Positions 1 to 4,679 of a stretch of 8,658 nucleotides of DNA are shown one piece after another (position 1 is the stretch's first letter; every line of letters starts with the position of its first letter). The notes under the pieces are model-generated. The model had not been told where the DNA came from, ran no database searches, and saw only the letters and a list, made by a program, of their open reading frames with translations. The DNA comes from Thermoplasmata archaeon. GTDB taxonomy: Archaea; Thermoplasmatota; Thermoplasmata; Lutacidiplasmatales; UBA184. The stretch is from the NCBI GenBank assembly GCA_030040865.1, contig JASHSX010000185.1:1-8658 (forward strand). The letters run 5' to 3'. Made by a program: the position numbers and the translations under genes.

Positions 1-100
1 CGGGGAGCGGCGCGAGCATGCTCTTGGAAAGGTCGAGCAACAGCACGTTCCGCTCCCGCGAGGGGACCGGCGCCGCGGGGGTGGTCCCGTCGTCCGCCAT
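1..100 (-). CDS. N-terminus of a possible VWA-domain protein (partial)
   Basis: Only the first 33 codons lie in the window; the gene runs off the left edge. The reading starts at an ATG (plus-strand CAT at 98-100). It has a polar, Pro/Ala-rich leader of about 17 residues, followed by a hydrophobic strand and a D-L-S-K-S-M segment (residues 23-28). D-x-S-x-S after a hydrophobic strand is the MIDAS start of von Willebrand factor A domains, so a VWA-type metal-dependent binding protein is possible. With so little sequence this is a suggestion, not an identification. No clear ribosome binding site is seen. The gene is divergent from eS17, with 220 bp between the two starts. An A/T-rich element on the minus strand at 186-210 could be its promoter and would give a leader of about 60 nt. 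Confidence 0.45.
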   Translation of the reverse strand, partial: MADDGTTPAAPVPSRERNVLLLDLSKSMLAPLP

Positions 101-144
101 CGAAGATGCGCCCACGGTCGGTTCGGGGGCTCCGGCCACTAGTT

Positions 145-160
145 CCGGGAGCCCTCCCGG
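145..160. repeat. Short perfect hairpin, CCGGGA-GCCC-TCCCGG
   Basis: A 6-bp GC-only inverted repeat with a 4-nt loop lies in the divergent intergenic region between the left-edge gene and eS17. There is no T-tract on either side, so it does not look like a terminator. In DNA this GC-rich such hairpins also arise by chance. The rest of 101-289 shows no tRNA, repeat array or further coding signal that I can support. Confidence 0.3.
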
Positions 161-289
161 TCGGCTCCGCCACTGCGCACGAACCATTTACCTAGGACGG
201 GGTATTTGGTGCTTCCGCCGGGGTTGAGGACGGGGGACGCGACCGGAGCCGGTCCCGGCCACCGACCGTGCATCGCGAGCGGGTCAAGG

Positions 290-297
290 TTATAAAT
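290..297 (+). promoter_or_regulatory. TATA box of the eS17 gene (TTATAAAT)
   Basis: TTATAAAT is a very clear A/T island in GC-rich surroundings. It is centred about 27 nt before the eS17 ATG at 321. The archaeal TATA box sits about 25-30 nt before the transcription start, so transcription should begin at or within a few bases of the start codon. No Shine-Dalgarno sequence lies between box and ATG, which agrees with a leaderless mRNA. Confidence 0.8.
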
Positions 298-320
298 CGC
301 ACCCGGGTCGCCGCGCCCGC

Positions 321-545
321 ATGGGCAACATCCGCCAGACGTACATCAAGCGGGTCGCGATCGAGCTGATCCGCCACTATCCCAACGACTTCTCCGGAGA
401 TTTCGCCCACAACAAGCAGAAGGTGCTGGAGCTCACCGATCTCGGCGTCGTCGTCGACGGGAAGATTCAGGTGACGCACAAGAAGCTCGCGAACCGGATC
501 GCGGGCTACGCGACGCGCTACATGAAGCGCAAGCGCGGCACGTAG
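321..545 (+). CDS. rps17e: 30S ribosomal protein eS17 (S17e)
   Basis: Archaeal/eukaryotic small-subunit protein eS17, 74 residues. The N-terminal block MGNIRQTYIKR is the family signature. It is followed by a helix with H-Y-P-N-D-F (residues 19-24), F-A-H-N-K (28-32), and the conserved K-L-A-N-R-I-A-G-Y (55-63). Two things make it somewhat longer than the usual 60-odd residues: a short loop (G-V-V-V-D-G-K-I-Q-V-T, about 42-52) before the N-R-I-A-G-Y block, and a basic tail ending in M-K-R-K-R-G-T. The ATG at 321 is fixed by family alignment and by the TATA box just upstream. It appears monocistronic and converges on aIF6 with only 23 bp between the two stop codons. Confidence 0.95.
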   Translation: MGNIRQTYIKRVAIELIRHYPNDFSGDFAHNKQKVLELTDLGVVVDGKIQVTHKKLANRIAGYATRYMKRKRGT

Positions 546-568
546 GCGCCCCGGAAGGCCGGCCGCCG

Positions 569-1234
569 TCAGTCGAAGATGCCGAACCCGTCCTGAAGGT
601 GCACGATCTCGACGGGCGTCGTCGGACGGCCGACCAGGAACGCCCGCGAGTTCGCGGTCAGGCAGGCGCCCACGATCGGCACACCGAAGTTCGCCGTGGA
701 GCGGTGCACCGGAACGCCGAGGACCTCCTCGAGCAAGGCGACCTCGCGCTCGGTCGCCTTCGGGTGGACGATCGCCCCCCGGTTCGTCGCCGCGCCGGCC
801 ATCCCGACGGTGCCGAGTCCCGCGACGGTCCCCGGGCGGGCGGGCACCCGAAGCGCCCGTCCGATCTCGTCCACCGCCTCGCGCGGGAGCTCCGGGTGCA
901 CGATGGCGCCGTGGTCGTTCGCGAGGACGTTGTTGCCCATCGCGTTCTGACGGTGCCGGACCACCGAGACCGGGCCGATCCGCTCGAGCGCGGCCCGCTC
1001 GCGCTCGCCCGGCTCGTCGCCCACGACGACCCCGTGGCTGTTCACGGCGACGAGCGCCCCGACGACCTCGCTCTCGAACACCGTCGTGCGGACGACCTCC
1101 ACGCCGAGGAGGCGGGCGAGGTCGTGCTCGAGCGGCCCCGGCGTCGCCGGCGGGACGAGCGTCGCCCGCTCGCCGGTGCGGAGATAGACCCCGAGGTACG
1201 GGCTCCCGCGGAAGAGAGTGCGACCAACGGGCAC
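569..1234 (-). CDS. eif6: Translation initiation factor aIF6
   Basis: Archaeal homologue of eIF6, the ribosome anti-association factor that binds the 50S subunit and blocks premature joining with 30S. It is 221 residues from a GTG start at 1234, the usual family length. It shows the repeated pentein pattern: S-P-Y-L-G-V (11-16), N-A-M-G-N-N-V-L-A-N-D (97-107) with I-V-H-P, then G-T-V-G-M-A-G-A-A-T-N-R-G (141-153) with I-V-H-P, and the final T-A-N-S-R-A-F-L-V-G block (193-202). The frame stays open upstream to about 1657, but that part is read antisense-like through eL31 and has no family similarity. The GTG start is preceded by GGGGAG (1244-1249). It is the last gene of the minus-strand translation operon, 23 bp after the eL31 stop. 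Confidence 0.94.
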   Translation of the reverse strand: MPVGRTLFRGSPYLGVYLRTGERATLVPPATPGPLEHDLARLLGVEVVRTTVFESEVVGALVAVNSHGVVVGDEPGERERAALERIGPVSVVRHRQNAMGNNVLANDHGAIVHPELPREAVDEIGRALRVPARPGTVAGLGTVGMAGAATNRGAIVHPKATEREVALLEEVLGVPVHRSTANFGVPIVGACLTANSRAFLVGRPTTPVEIVHLQDGFGIFD

Positions 1235-1257
1235 GCGTGGGCTCTCCCCGGGCGGGG

Positions 1258-1557
1258 TTAGTCCGTGTCGAGAAGGTCGACCTCGATGAGGCCGTCCTCG
1301 AAGCGGATCGCCTTCACCCGGACCTGAGAGGGGATGTGCTGGATGCCGCGCTCCCAGATGTGCTCGTTGAGGCGAGGGTCGATCCAGACGTCCTCGCTCT
1401 TGCCCTTCATGTGCCGGACGACGAACCGACGGACCGTCTCGAGCGCGTGTCCGGCGCGTCGGCGGCGGGACGGCTGGTGCTGGCTCGGGCGCAGCGGGAT
1501 CACGTACTCCCGCTCGAGCTCCTCCGTCCGCTTCTCCCCGCCCTTCTTCGCCGGCAC
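1258..1557 (-). CDS. rpl31e: 50S ribosomal protein eL31 (L31e)
   Basis: Large-subunit protein eL31, located near the polypeptide exit tunnel, 99 residues. The family core is clear: Y-V-I-P-L-R (18-23), A-G-H-A-L-E-T-V-R-R-F-V-V-R-H-M (35-50), I-D-P-R-L-N-E-H-I-W-E-R-G-I (59-72) and V-R-V-K-A (79-83). It then ends in an acidic D-G-L-I-E-V-D-L-L-D-T-D tail. A charged N-terminal extension of about 15 residues precedes the core. The start is a GTG at 1557, chosen because a strong GGGAGG ribosome binding site (1565-1570) lies 7 nt upstream. It is the fourth gene of the operon, 18 bp after the eL39 stop. Confidence 0.94.
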   Translation of the reverse strand: MPAKKGGEKRTEELEREYVIPLRPSQHQPSRRRRAGHALETVRRFVVRHMKGKSEDVWIDPRLNEHIWERGIQHIPSQVRVKAIRFEDGLIEVDLLDTD

Positions 1558-1575
1558 GTCCGATCCTCCCGCGAC

Positions 1576-1734
1576 CTACTTGTGGAGATGGCCCCGCTTC
1601 CAGACGTGGCGCTTCGGGTGCCGCGACACGCGTCGGCTCGTCCGCTGCATCACCCACGCCGGGACGCGGCGGTTCCCCTTCACGACGCGGAACAGCCGGA
1701 TCTTCCGCGCGAGGCTCTTCCTGCGATTCGCCAT
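1576..1734 (-). CDS. rpl39e: 50S ribosomal protein eL39 (L39e)
   Basis: Small, very basic large-subunit protein that lines the exit tunnel. It has 52 residues, against about 50-51 in most archaea. It begins M-A-N-R-R-K-S-L-A-R-K and contains R-V-P-A-W-V-M-Q-R-T (23-32), corresponding to the family P-x-W-V/I-x-x-K/R-T block, then R-H-P-K-R-H-V-W-K-R. The ATG at 1734 matches the family start; an upstream in-frame ATG at 1788 would add 18 unrelated residues inside the previous gene. A GGTGAAGGGGGG stretch precedes the start. A TATA-like element 27 nt upstream may give it a promoter of its own in addition to the operon promoter. Confidence 0.94.
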   Translation of the reverse strand: MANRRKSLARKIRLFRVVKGNRRVPAWVMQRTSRRVSRHPKRHVWKRGHLHK

Positions 1735-1747
1735 CCGCCGCCCCCCT

Positions 1748-2107
1748 TCACCGGCGGGTAATATGGATTTCTCGTCGCTCCGGCGCAATCCGTTCGAGCA
1801 GCGCCCTCAGGGTCGCGTCGTCGACGGCGCGCTGGATCCGACCGCTCGCCGCGAGGGCGATGAGCTGCTGTTCGACCGAGTTCGCGACCTCGGGCTTCGC
1901 GAGCCGGATCCGCCCGAGCCGCTCGCGGGCCTCCGGGGTCAGGATCCGACGCAGGATCTCGGCGCGCTCGGCCTCGCGGCGGGCCATCTCGGCCTCCTGC
2001 TGCGCGTACGCCTGCGCGTTGACCGCGTCCTGGCTCGTCTGCTGCTGGAGCTGCTGGACCCGCCGCCGCCTCAGCTCGGCCAGCTCGTCGTCGTCGCCCT
2101 GCGCCAT
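1748..2107 (-). CDS. DNA-binding protein, PDCD5/TFAR19 family
   Basis: Homologue of the archaeal PDCD5-type protein (the MTH1615 family), 119 residues. These are small helical bundle proteins annotated as DNA-binding; their exact role in archaea is unsettled. The family features are visible. There is a flexible acidic start (M-A-Q-G-D-D-D-E-L) leading into a long charged helix rich in R, Q and E (about 10-55). Then comes the conserved core I-L-R-R-I-L-T-P-E-A-R-E-R-L (51-64), I-R-L-A-K-P-E-V-A (67-75) and V-E-Q-Q-L-I-A-L-A (78-86). The ATG at 2107 has GGGAGGA (2115-2121) 7 nt upstream. It lies between eS19 and eL39, its usual archaeal position, 29 bp after eS19 and 13 bp before eL39. Confidence 0.92.
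   Translation of the reverse strand: MAQGDDDELAELRRRRVQQLQQQTSQDAVNAQAYAQQEAEMARREAERAEILRRILTPEARERLGRIRLAKPEVANSVEQQLIALAASGRIQRAVDDATLRALLERIAPERREIHITRR
1759..1764 (-). promoter_or_regulatory. Possible internal TATA box for eL39 (ATATTA)
   Basis: On the minus strand, ATATTA within an A/T-rich stretch (1759-1771) is centred about 27 nt before the eL39 ATG. It lies inside the last codons of the PDCD5-family gene (encoding H-I-T). The distance matches that of the other TATA boxes in this window, so a leaderless secondary transcript starting at eL39 is plausible. It could also simply be coding sequence. Confidence 0.4.
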
Positions 2108-2136
2108 GCGACGGTCCTCCCGCCCCCGACCACCCG

Positions 2137-2592
2137 CTAGAGGTACTTGGCGAGTTCGGGGCGCTCCGCGACGAGCGCCTTCAGGACGTCGCGCGAGACC
2201 CCGTCGACGAGCTTCGCGCCTTCGGGGCTCACGCGCCGCCCGCGGGTCTTGAACGGCTGGACGAGTCCGGATTTCTCGAGCTGGTGCACGATCTCCCGGA
2301 GCACCGCCCGCGAACCGTTGCGCGCGTGGTACGGCGCGCTGCCCCGGTCCCGCTTGCCGCCGTACTCGGAGCTCAGCCGCTCGACGCCCACGGTCCCCTT
2401 GAGGTAGATCTTCCGGAGCACCGAAGCGCTGCGGAGGTACCACCAGTCGACGGGCACCGGGGCCCGCTGCTTGTGCACCCCCGTTTTCACGAACATCGCC
2501 CACGGCGGAGGGTCGACCGCCTTGCGGCTCCTCAGCTCGTCGGCGAGCTTGGGCAGGAGGCGCGACGGCGGCACGTCCTGGGGGTGGGTCAT
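2137..2592 (-). CDS. rps19e: 30S ribosomal protein eS19 (S19e)
   Basis: Small-subunit protein eS19, 151 residues, typical for archaea. Family blocks seen in order are P-P-P-W-A-M-F-V-K-T-G-V-H-K (28-41), D-W-W-Y-L-R-S-A-S-V-L-R-K-I-Y (49-63), G-T-V-G-V-E-R-L (66-73), Y-G-G-K (77-80) and L-R-E-I-V-H-Q-L-E-K-S-G-L-V (98-111). The C-terminal part is a winged-helix with T-R-G-R-R-V-S-P-E-G. The ATG at 2592 fits the family length and the TATA box about 30 nt upstream. The frame continues upstream without similarity. This is the first gene of the translation operon. Confidence 0.95.
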   Translation of the reverse strand: MTHPQDVPPSRLLPKLADELRSRKAVDPPPWAMFVKTGVHKQRAPVPVDWWYLRSASVLRKIYLKGTVGVERLSSEYGGKRDRGSAPYHARNGSRAVLREIVHQLEKSGLVQPFKTRGRRVSPEGAKLVDGVSRDVLKALVAERPELAKYL

Positions 2593-2618
2593 GGAGCGGC
2601 GCGCCCACTCGGACCGCC

Positions 2619-2625
2619 TATTTAA
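2619..2625 (-). promoter_or_regulatory. TATA box of the eS19-PDCD5-eL39-eL31-aIF6 operon (TTAAATA)
   Basis: On the minus strand, CTTAAATAGG stands out from its GC-rich surroundings. It is centred about 30 nt before the eS19 ATG. No ribosome binding site is seen in the GC-only stretch between, so the operon mRNA should be leaderless or have only a few leader bases. Confidence 0.75.
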
Positions 2626-2659
2626 GGGCGAGCGCGCGCACCGAGGGACGCAACGGCCA

Positions 2660-2689
2660 GACGGTCGTTCCGCGCTTCCCGGACGGTCG
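2660..2689 (+). repeat. Direct repeat GACGGTCG, two copies 22 bp apart
   Basis: GACGGTCG occurs at 2660-2667 and 2682-2689, a start-to-start distance of 22 bp, about two helical turns. Both lie in the shared divergent promoter region, upstream of the TATA-like box of the molybdenum operon. The second copy overlaps the palindrome GGTCGACC (2685-2692). This could be a regulator binding site. In sequence of this composition chance is also possible. Confidence 0.3.
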
Positions 2690-2712
2690 ACCCTCACCGG
2701 TTCGGCCGCGGA

Positions 2713-2720
2713 CTTATCTA
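2713..2720 (+). promoter_or_regulatory. TATA-like box of the mocA-xdhC-hcrCAB operon (CTTATCTA)
   Basis: CTTATCTA is the only A/T-rich element in the 70 bp before the mocA start. A transcription start about 25 nt downstream falls near 2742. This would leave a leader of roughly 30 nt before the ATG at 2772, unlike the leaderless translation genes. The operon genes that follow overlap or nearly touch, so this is probably the promoter for all six. Confidence 0.6.
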
Positions 2721-2771
2721 AGCCCCGCGCCGTGGAGCGTCACCGGCGTCCCACGCGACGCGGGACCCTCG

Positions 2772-3380
2772 ATGACTACCGGTGCCCTGGTGCTCAGCGG
2801 AGGGGAGTCGCGCCGGTTCGGTGGGTTCCCGAAGGCCCTCCTCTCGACGGGACCGCGCTCGGGGGTCCGGCGCATCTGCGAGATCTGTCTCGCCCTCGAT
2901 CTCGACCCGGTCACGGTCGTGGTCGGTGCGCACGGCGGGCCGATCGCGCACGACCTGAAGGACCTCCCGGTGCGGGTCGTCACGGCGGACGACTGGTGGC
3001 AGGGCCGGACCGCCTCCGTGCAGGCCGGGCTCCGCGCGCTCCCCGACGACCGGGACGTGCTTTTCTGGCCGGTCGACCATCCTTTCGTGCGACGGAGCAC
3101 GGTCGAGATCATGCAGCGGGTGGCCGAGAGCGACCTCCTCGGGGTCTGGTTCCTGCCGACGCACCGTGAGCGGGGCGGCCACCCGGTCCTCTGGCGGGCG
3201 CTCGTGCGGAGGGACCTGCTCGAGCTGCGCCCGGATGCCCCGATCCGTTCGCTCCTGCCGGAGTTCGGGCCCCAGGTCCGGCGCGTGGAGGTGGACGATC
3301 CCGGGGTCGTCGCGAACGTCGACGACCCGGATTCGTATCAGGCCGCGTTCGATGCCTTCCTCGCGCGCGGGGAGGAGTGA
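2772..3380 (+). CDS. mocA: MocA/MobA-like molybdenum cofactor nucleotidyltransferase
   Basis: Nucleotidyltransferase of the MobA/MocA fold, 202 residues. The N-terminal NTP-binding loop is L-S-G-G-E-S-R-R-F-G-G-F-P-K-A-L (8-23), matching L-A-x-G-x-S-x-R-x-G-x-x-K. Further family motifs are W-x-x-G-R-T-A-S-V-Q-A-G-L (76-87), the metal/substrate segment V-D-H-P (101-104), G-G-H-P-V (135-139) and N-V-D-D-P-D-S-Y (182-189). MocA adds CMP to molybdopterin to give the cytosine dinucleotide cofactor used by xanthine-oxidase-family enzymes. The neighbouring XdhC and molybdenum hydroxylase subunits make MocA more likely than MobA (GMP); specificity itself cannot be read from the sequence. It is the first gene of the operon, with a weak ribosome binding site, and its stop lies just before the xdhC ATG (3381-3382 between). 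Confidence 0.82.
   Translation: MTTGALVLSGGESRRFGGFPKALLSTGPRSGVRRICEICLALDLDPVTVVVGAHGGPIAHDLKDLPVRVVTADDWWQGRTASVQAGLRALPDDRDVLFWPVDHPFVRRSTVEIMQRVAESDLLGVWFLPTHRERGGHPVLWRALVRRDLLELRPDAPIRSLLPEFGPQVRRVEVDDPGVVANVDDPDSYQAAFDAFLARGEE
3371..3375 (+). promoter_or_regulatory. Ribosome binding site fixing the xdhC start (GGAGG)
   Basis: GGAGG lies 7 nt before the ATG at 3383 but only 1 nt before an in-frame GTG at 3377 that overlaps the mocA stop codon. The spacing favours the ATG as the xdhC start. Confidence 0.7.
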
Positions 3381-3382
3381 CG

Positions 3383-4228
3383 ATGGACCGAAGACTGACG
3401 CGCGAGGCGCTCCGGCTGCTCGACGCCCACCGGCCGTTCGTGCGGGCGACCGTCGTGCGGACGACCGGCTCGGTGCCCGGAAAGCTCGGCGCCTCGATGC
3501 TTCTGGAGGCCGACGGCCGGTGCGTCGGCACCGTCGGCGGGGCCGCGCTCGAGGAGTCGGTGAAGGAGCTCGCGAAGGGGGTCTTCGCGTCCCGCGCGGG
3601 AGAGCTCCACCACTTCGACCTCCAGAGCTGGAAGTCGGGAGGGCTCCCGAGCCTGTGCGGCGGCTCGGTCGACATCGCGCTCGAATACGTCGCCGCGCGG
3701 CCGAACCTCCTCCTCTGGGGCGGGGGGCACGTCGCCCACGCCCTGGCGACGATCCTCCCCACCCTGGAGTTCGACTTCAGTGTCGCCGACGATCGCCCCG
3801 ATTGGGTCGGGATCGACCGGTTCCCCGCGGCCGATCGGCGGGAGGTCGTCCCCCCCGAACACGTGTGGGACGTCTTCGAGCCGGGCGAGTTCACCCACCT
3901 CTACCTCCTCGGCTACGACGCGCTCAAGGACCTCACCCTGCTCGCCGATTCGATCGACCGGTTCCCGAACGTGATCGGACTGATCGCGAGCGCCTCGAAG
4001 CGGGAGCACCTCTACGCGCGCCTGCGCGACCGCGGCGTGGGTCGCGAGGCGATCGCCCGGATCCAATCGCCCGTGGGGCTCGAGATCGGCGCGGAGACCC
4101 CCCCCGAGATCGCCGTCAGCATCGCTGCCGAGATCGTACGATCGCTGCACCCCGACGCCATCCCGTCCGCCGTCCGGGAACGGCCGGTCGAGGACCCGGA
4201 GGACGATGTCGTCACCCGATCGGCTTAG
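3383..4228 (+). CDS. xdhC: XdhC/CoxI-family molybdenum hydroxylase maturation factor
   Basis: XdhC-family accessory protein, 281 residues. In bacteria XdhC binds the molybdenum cofactor, promotes exchange of an oxo for the essential sulfido ligand, and delivers the cofactor to the apo-enzyme. It is not part of the mature enzyme. The N-terminal XdhC/CoxI domain shows T-T-G-S-V-P-G-K-L-G-A-S-M (28-40), G-T-V-G-G-A-A-L-E-E (49-58) and C-G-G-S-V-D-I (92-98). The C-terminal Rossmann domain has L-L-L-W-G-G-G-H-V-A-H-A-L-A (109-122), I-G-L-I-A-S-A-S-K-R (198-207) and I-Q-S-P-V-G-L-E-I-G-A-E-T-P (227-240), the strongest family signature. A charged tail of about 25 residues follows. The start choice rests on the GGAGG at 3371. 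Its 3' end overlaps the next gene by 23 nt, suggesting coupled translation. Confidence 0.9.
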   Translation: MDRRLTREALRLLDAHRPFVRATVVRTTGSVPGKLGASMLLEADGRCVGTVGGAALEESVKELAKGVFASRAGELHHFDLQSWKSGGLPSLCGGSVDIALEYVAARPNLLLWGGGHVAHALATILPTLEFDFSVADDRPDWVGIDRFPAADRREVVPPEHVWDVFEPGEFTHLYLLGYDALKDLTLLADSIDRFPNVIGLIASASKREHLYARLRDRGVGREAIARIQSPVGLEIGAETPPEIAVSIAAEIVRSLHPDAIPSAVRERPVEDPEDDVVTRSA

Positions 4229-4679
4229 GTTCCGACTCAACGGCCAGCCGGTCGCCGTGCCGTGCGAGGGCGCGCGGATCCTGCTCGACCTCCTTCGGGA
4301 GGACCTCTCGCTCACCGGGACGAAGCGGGGCTGCGACCTCGGCACCTGCGGCTGCTGCACGGTGCTCGTGGACGGGCGGCCGACGTTGAGCTGTCTTACG
4401 CTCGCGGCCCTGATGGAGGGCCGGTCGGTCGACACGATCGAGGGGATCTCGCCGCCGCAGGGGCTCTCCCCGGTCCAGCGCGCGTTCGTCGAGCACGGGG
4501 CCACGCAGTGCGGATTCTGCACGCCCGGCTTCGTGGTGACCGCCACGGCGCTGCTCCGGGACCACCCGCACCCGTCCCGCGAGGAGATCGTCCGGGCGAT
4601 CTCCGGCAACCTGTGCCGGTGCACCGGCTACACGAAGATCATCGAGGCGATCGAGTCGGCCGCGCGGGAGACCGTCTGA
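4206..4679 (+). CDS. hcrC: Molybdenum hydroxylase 2Fe-2S subunit, 4-hydroxybenzoyl-CoA reductase gamma-like
   Basis: Small iron-sulfur subunit of a xanthine-oxidase-family enzyme, 157 residues, the usual size. The N-terminal plant-ferredoxin-like domain holds the first [2Fe-2S] cluster: C43-x4-C48-x2-C51-x11-C63. The C-terminal helical domain holds the second: C102-x2-C105-x31-C137-x1-C139, within Q-C-G-F-C-T-P-G and N-L-C-R-C-T-G-Y. All eight ligands are present. It passes electrons between the molybdenum site and the FAD subunit. By sequence alone it could belong to xanthine, CO, aldehyde or hydroxybenzoyl-CoA enzymes; the assignment comes from the partner subunits. GGAGG at 4198-4202 is only 3 nt from the ATG, but no better start exists. 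It overlaps xdhC by 23 nt, and its TGA shares one base with the next ATG. Confidence 0.88.
   Translation: MSSPDRLRFRLNGQPVAVPCEGARILLDLLREDLSLTGTKRGCDLGTCGCCTVLVDGRPTLSCLTLAALMEGRSVDTIEGISPPQGLSPVQRAFVEHGATQCGFCTPGFVVTATALLRDHPHPSREEIVRAISGNLCRCTGYTKIIEAIESAARETV

Noticed and set aside
18..227. A 69-codon plus-strand frame at the left edge
   Set aside because: Low-complexity Ser/Gly/Arg-rich translation, no promoter or ribosome binding site, and it lies opposite the better-supported minus-strand gene start at 100.
101..289. A tRNA or small RNA gene in the divergent intergenic region
   Set aside because: No T-loop, acceptor pairing or other RNA signature was found; only a short GC hairpin is present.
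1235..1657. N-terminal extension of the aIF6 frame by about 140 codons
   Set aside because: The extension lies in another frame of eL31 and eL39, is Arg/Pro/Gly-rich without family similarity, and the GTG at 1234 gives the normal aIF6 length with a ribosome binding site.
2108..2608. N-terminal extension of the PDCD5-family frame through eS19
   Set aside because: The extra residues are an alternative-frame reading of eS19; the ATG at 2107 has a GGGAGGA site at good spacing and gives the family length.
3377..3382. GTG at 3377 as the xdhC start, overlapping the mocA stop
   Set aside because: The GGAGG at 3371-3375 would be only 1 nt away; the ATG at 3383 has normal spacing.
3166..4389. A 407-codon plus-strand frame across mocA, xdhC and hcrC
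   Set aside because: It is the +1 shadow of three genes that are each supported by motifs, and its own translation is Arg-rich with no domain.
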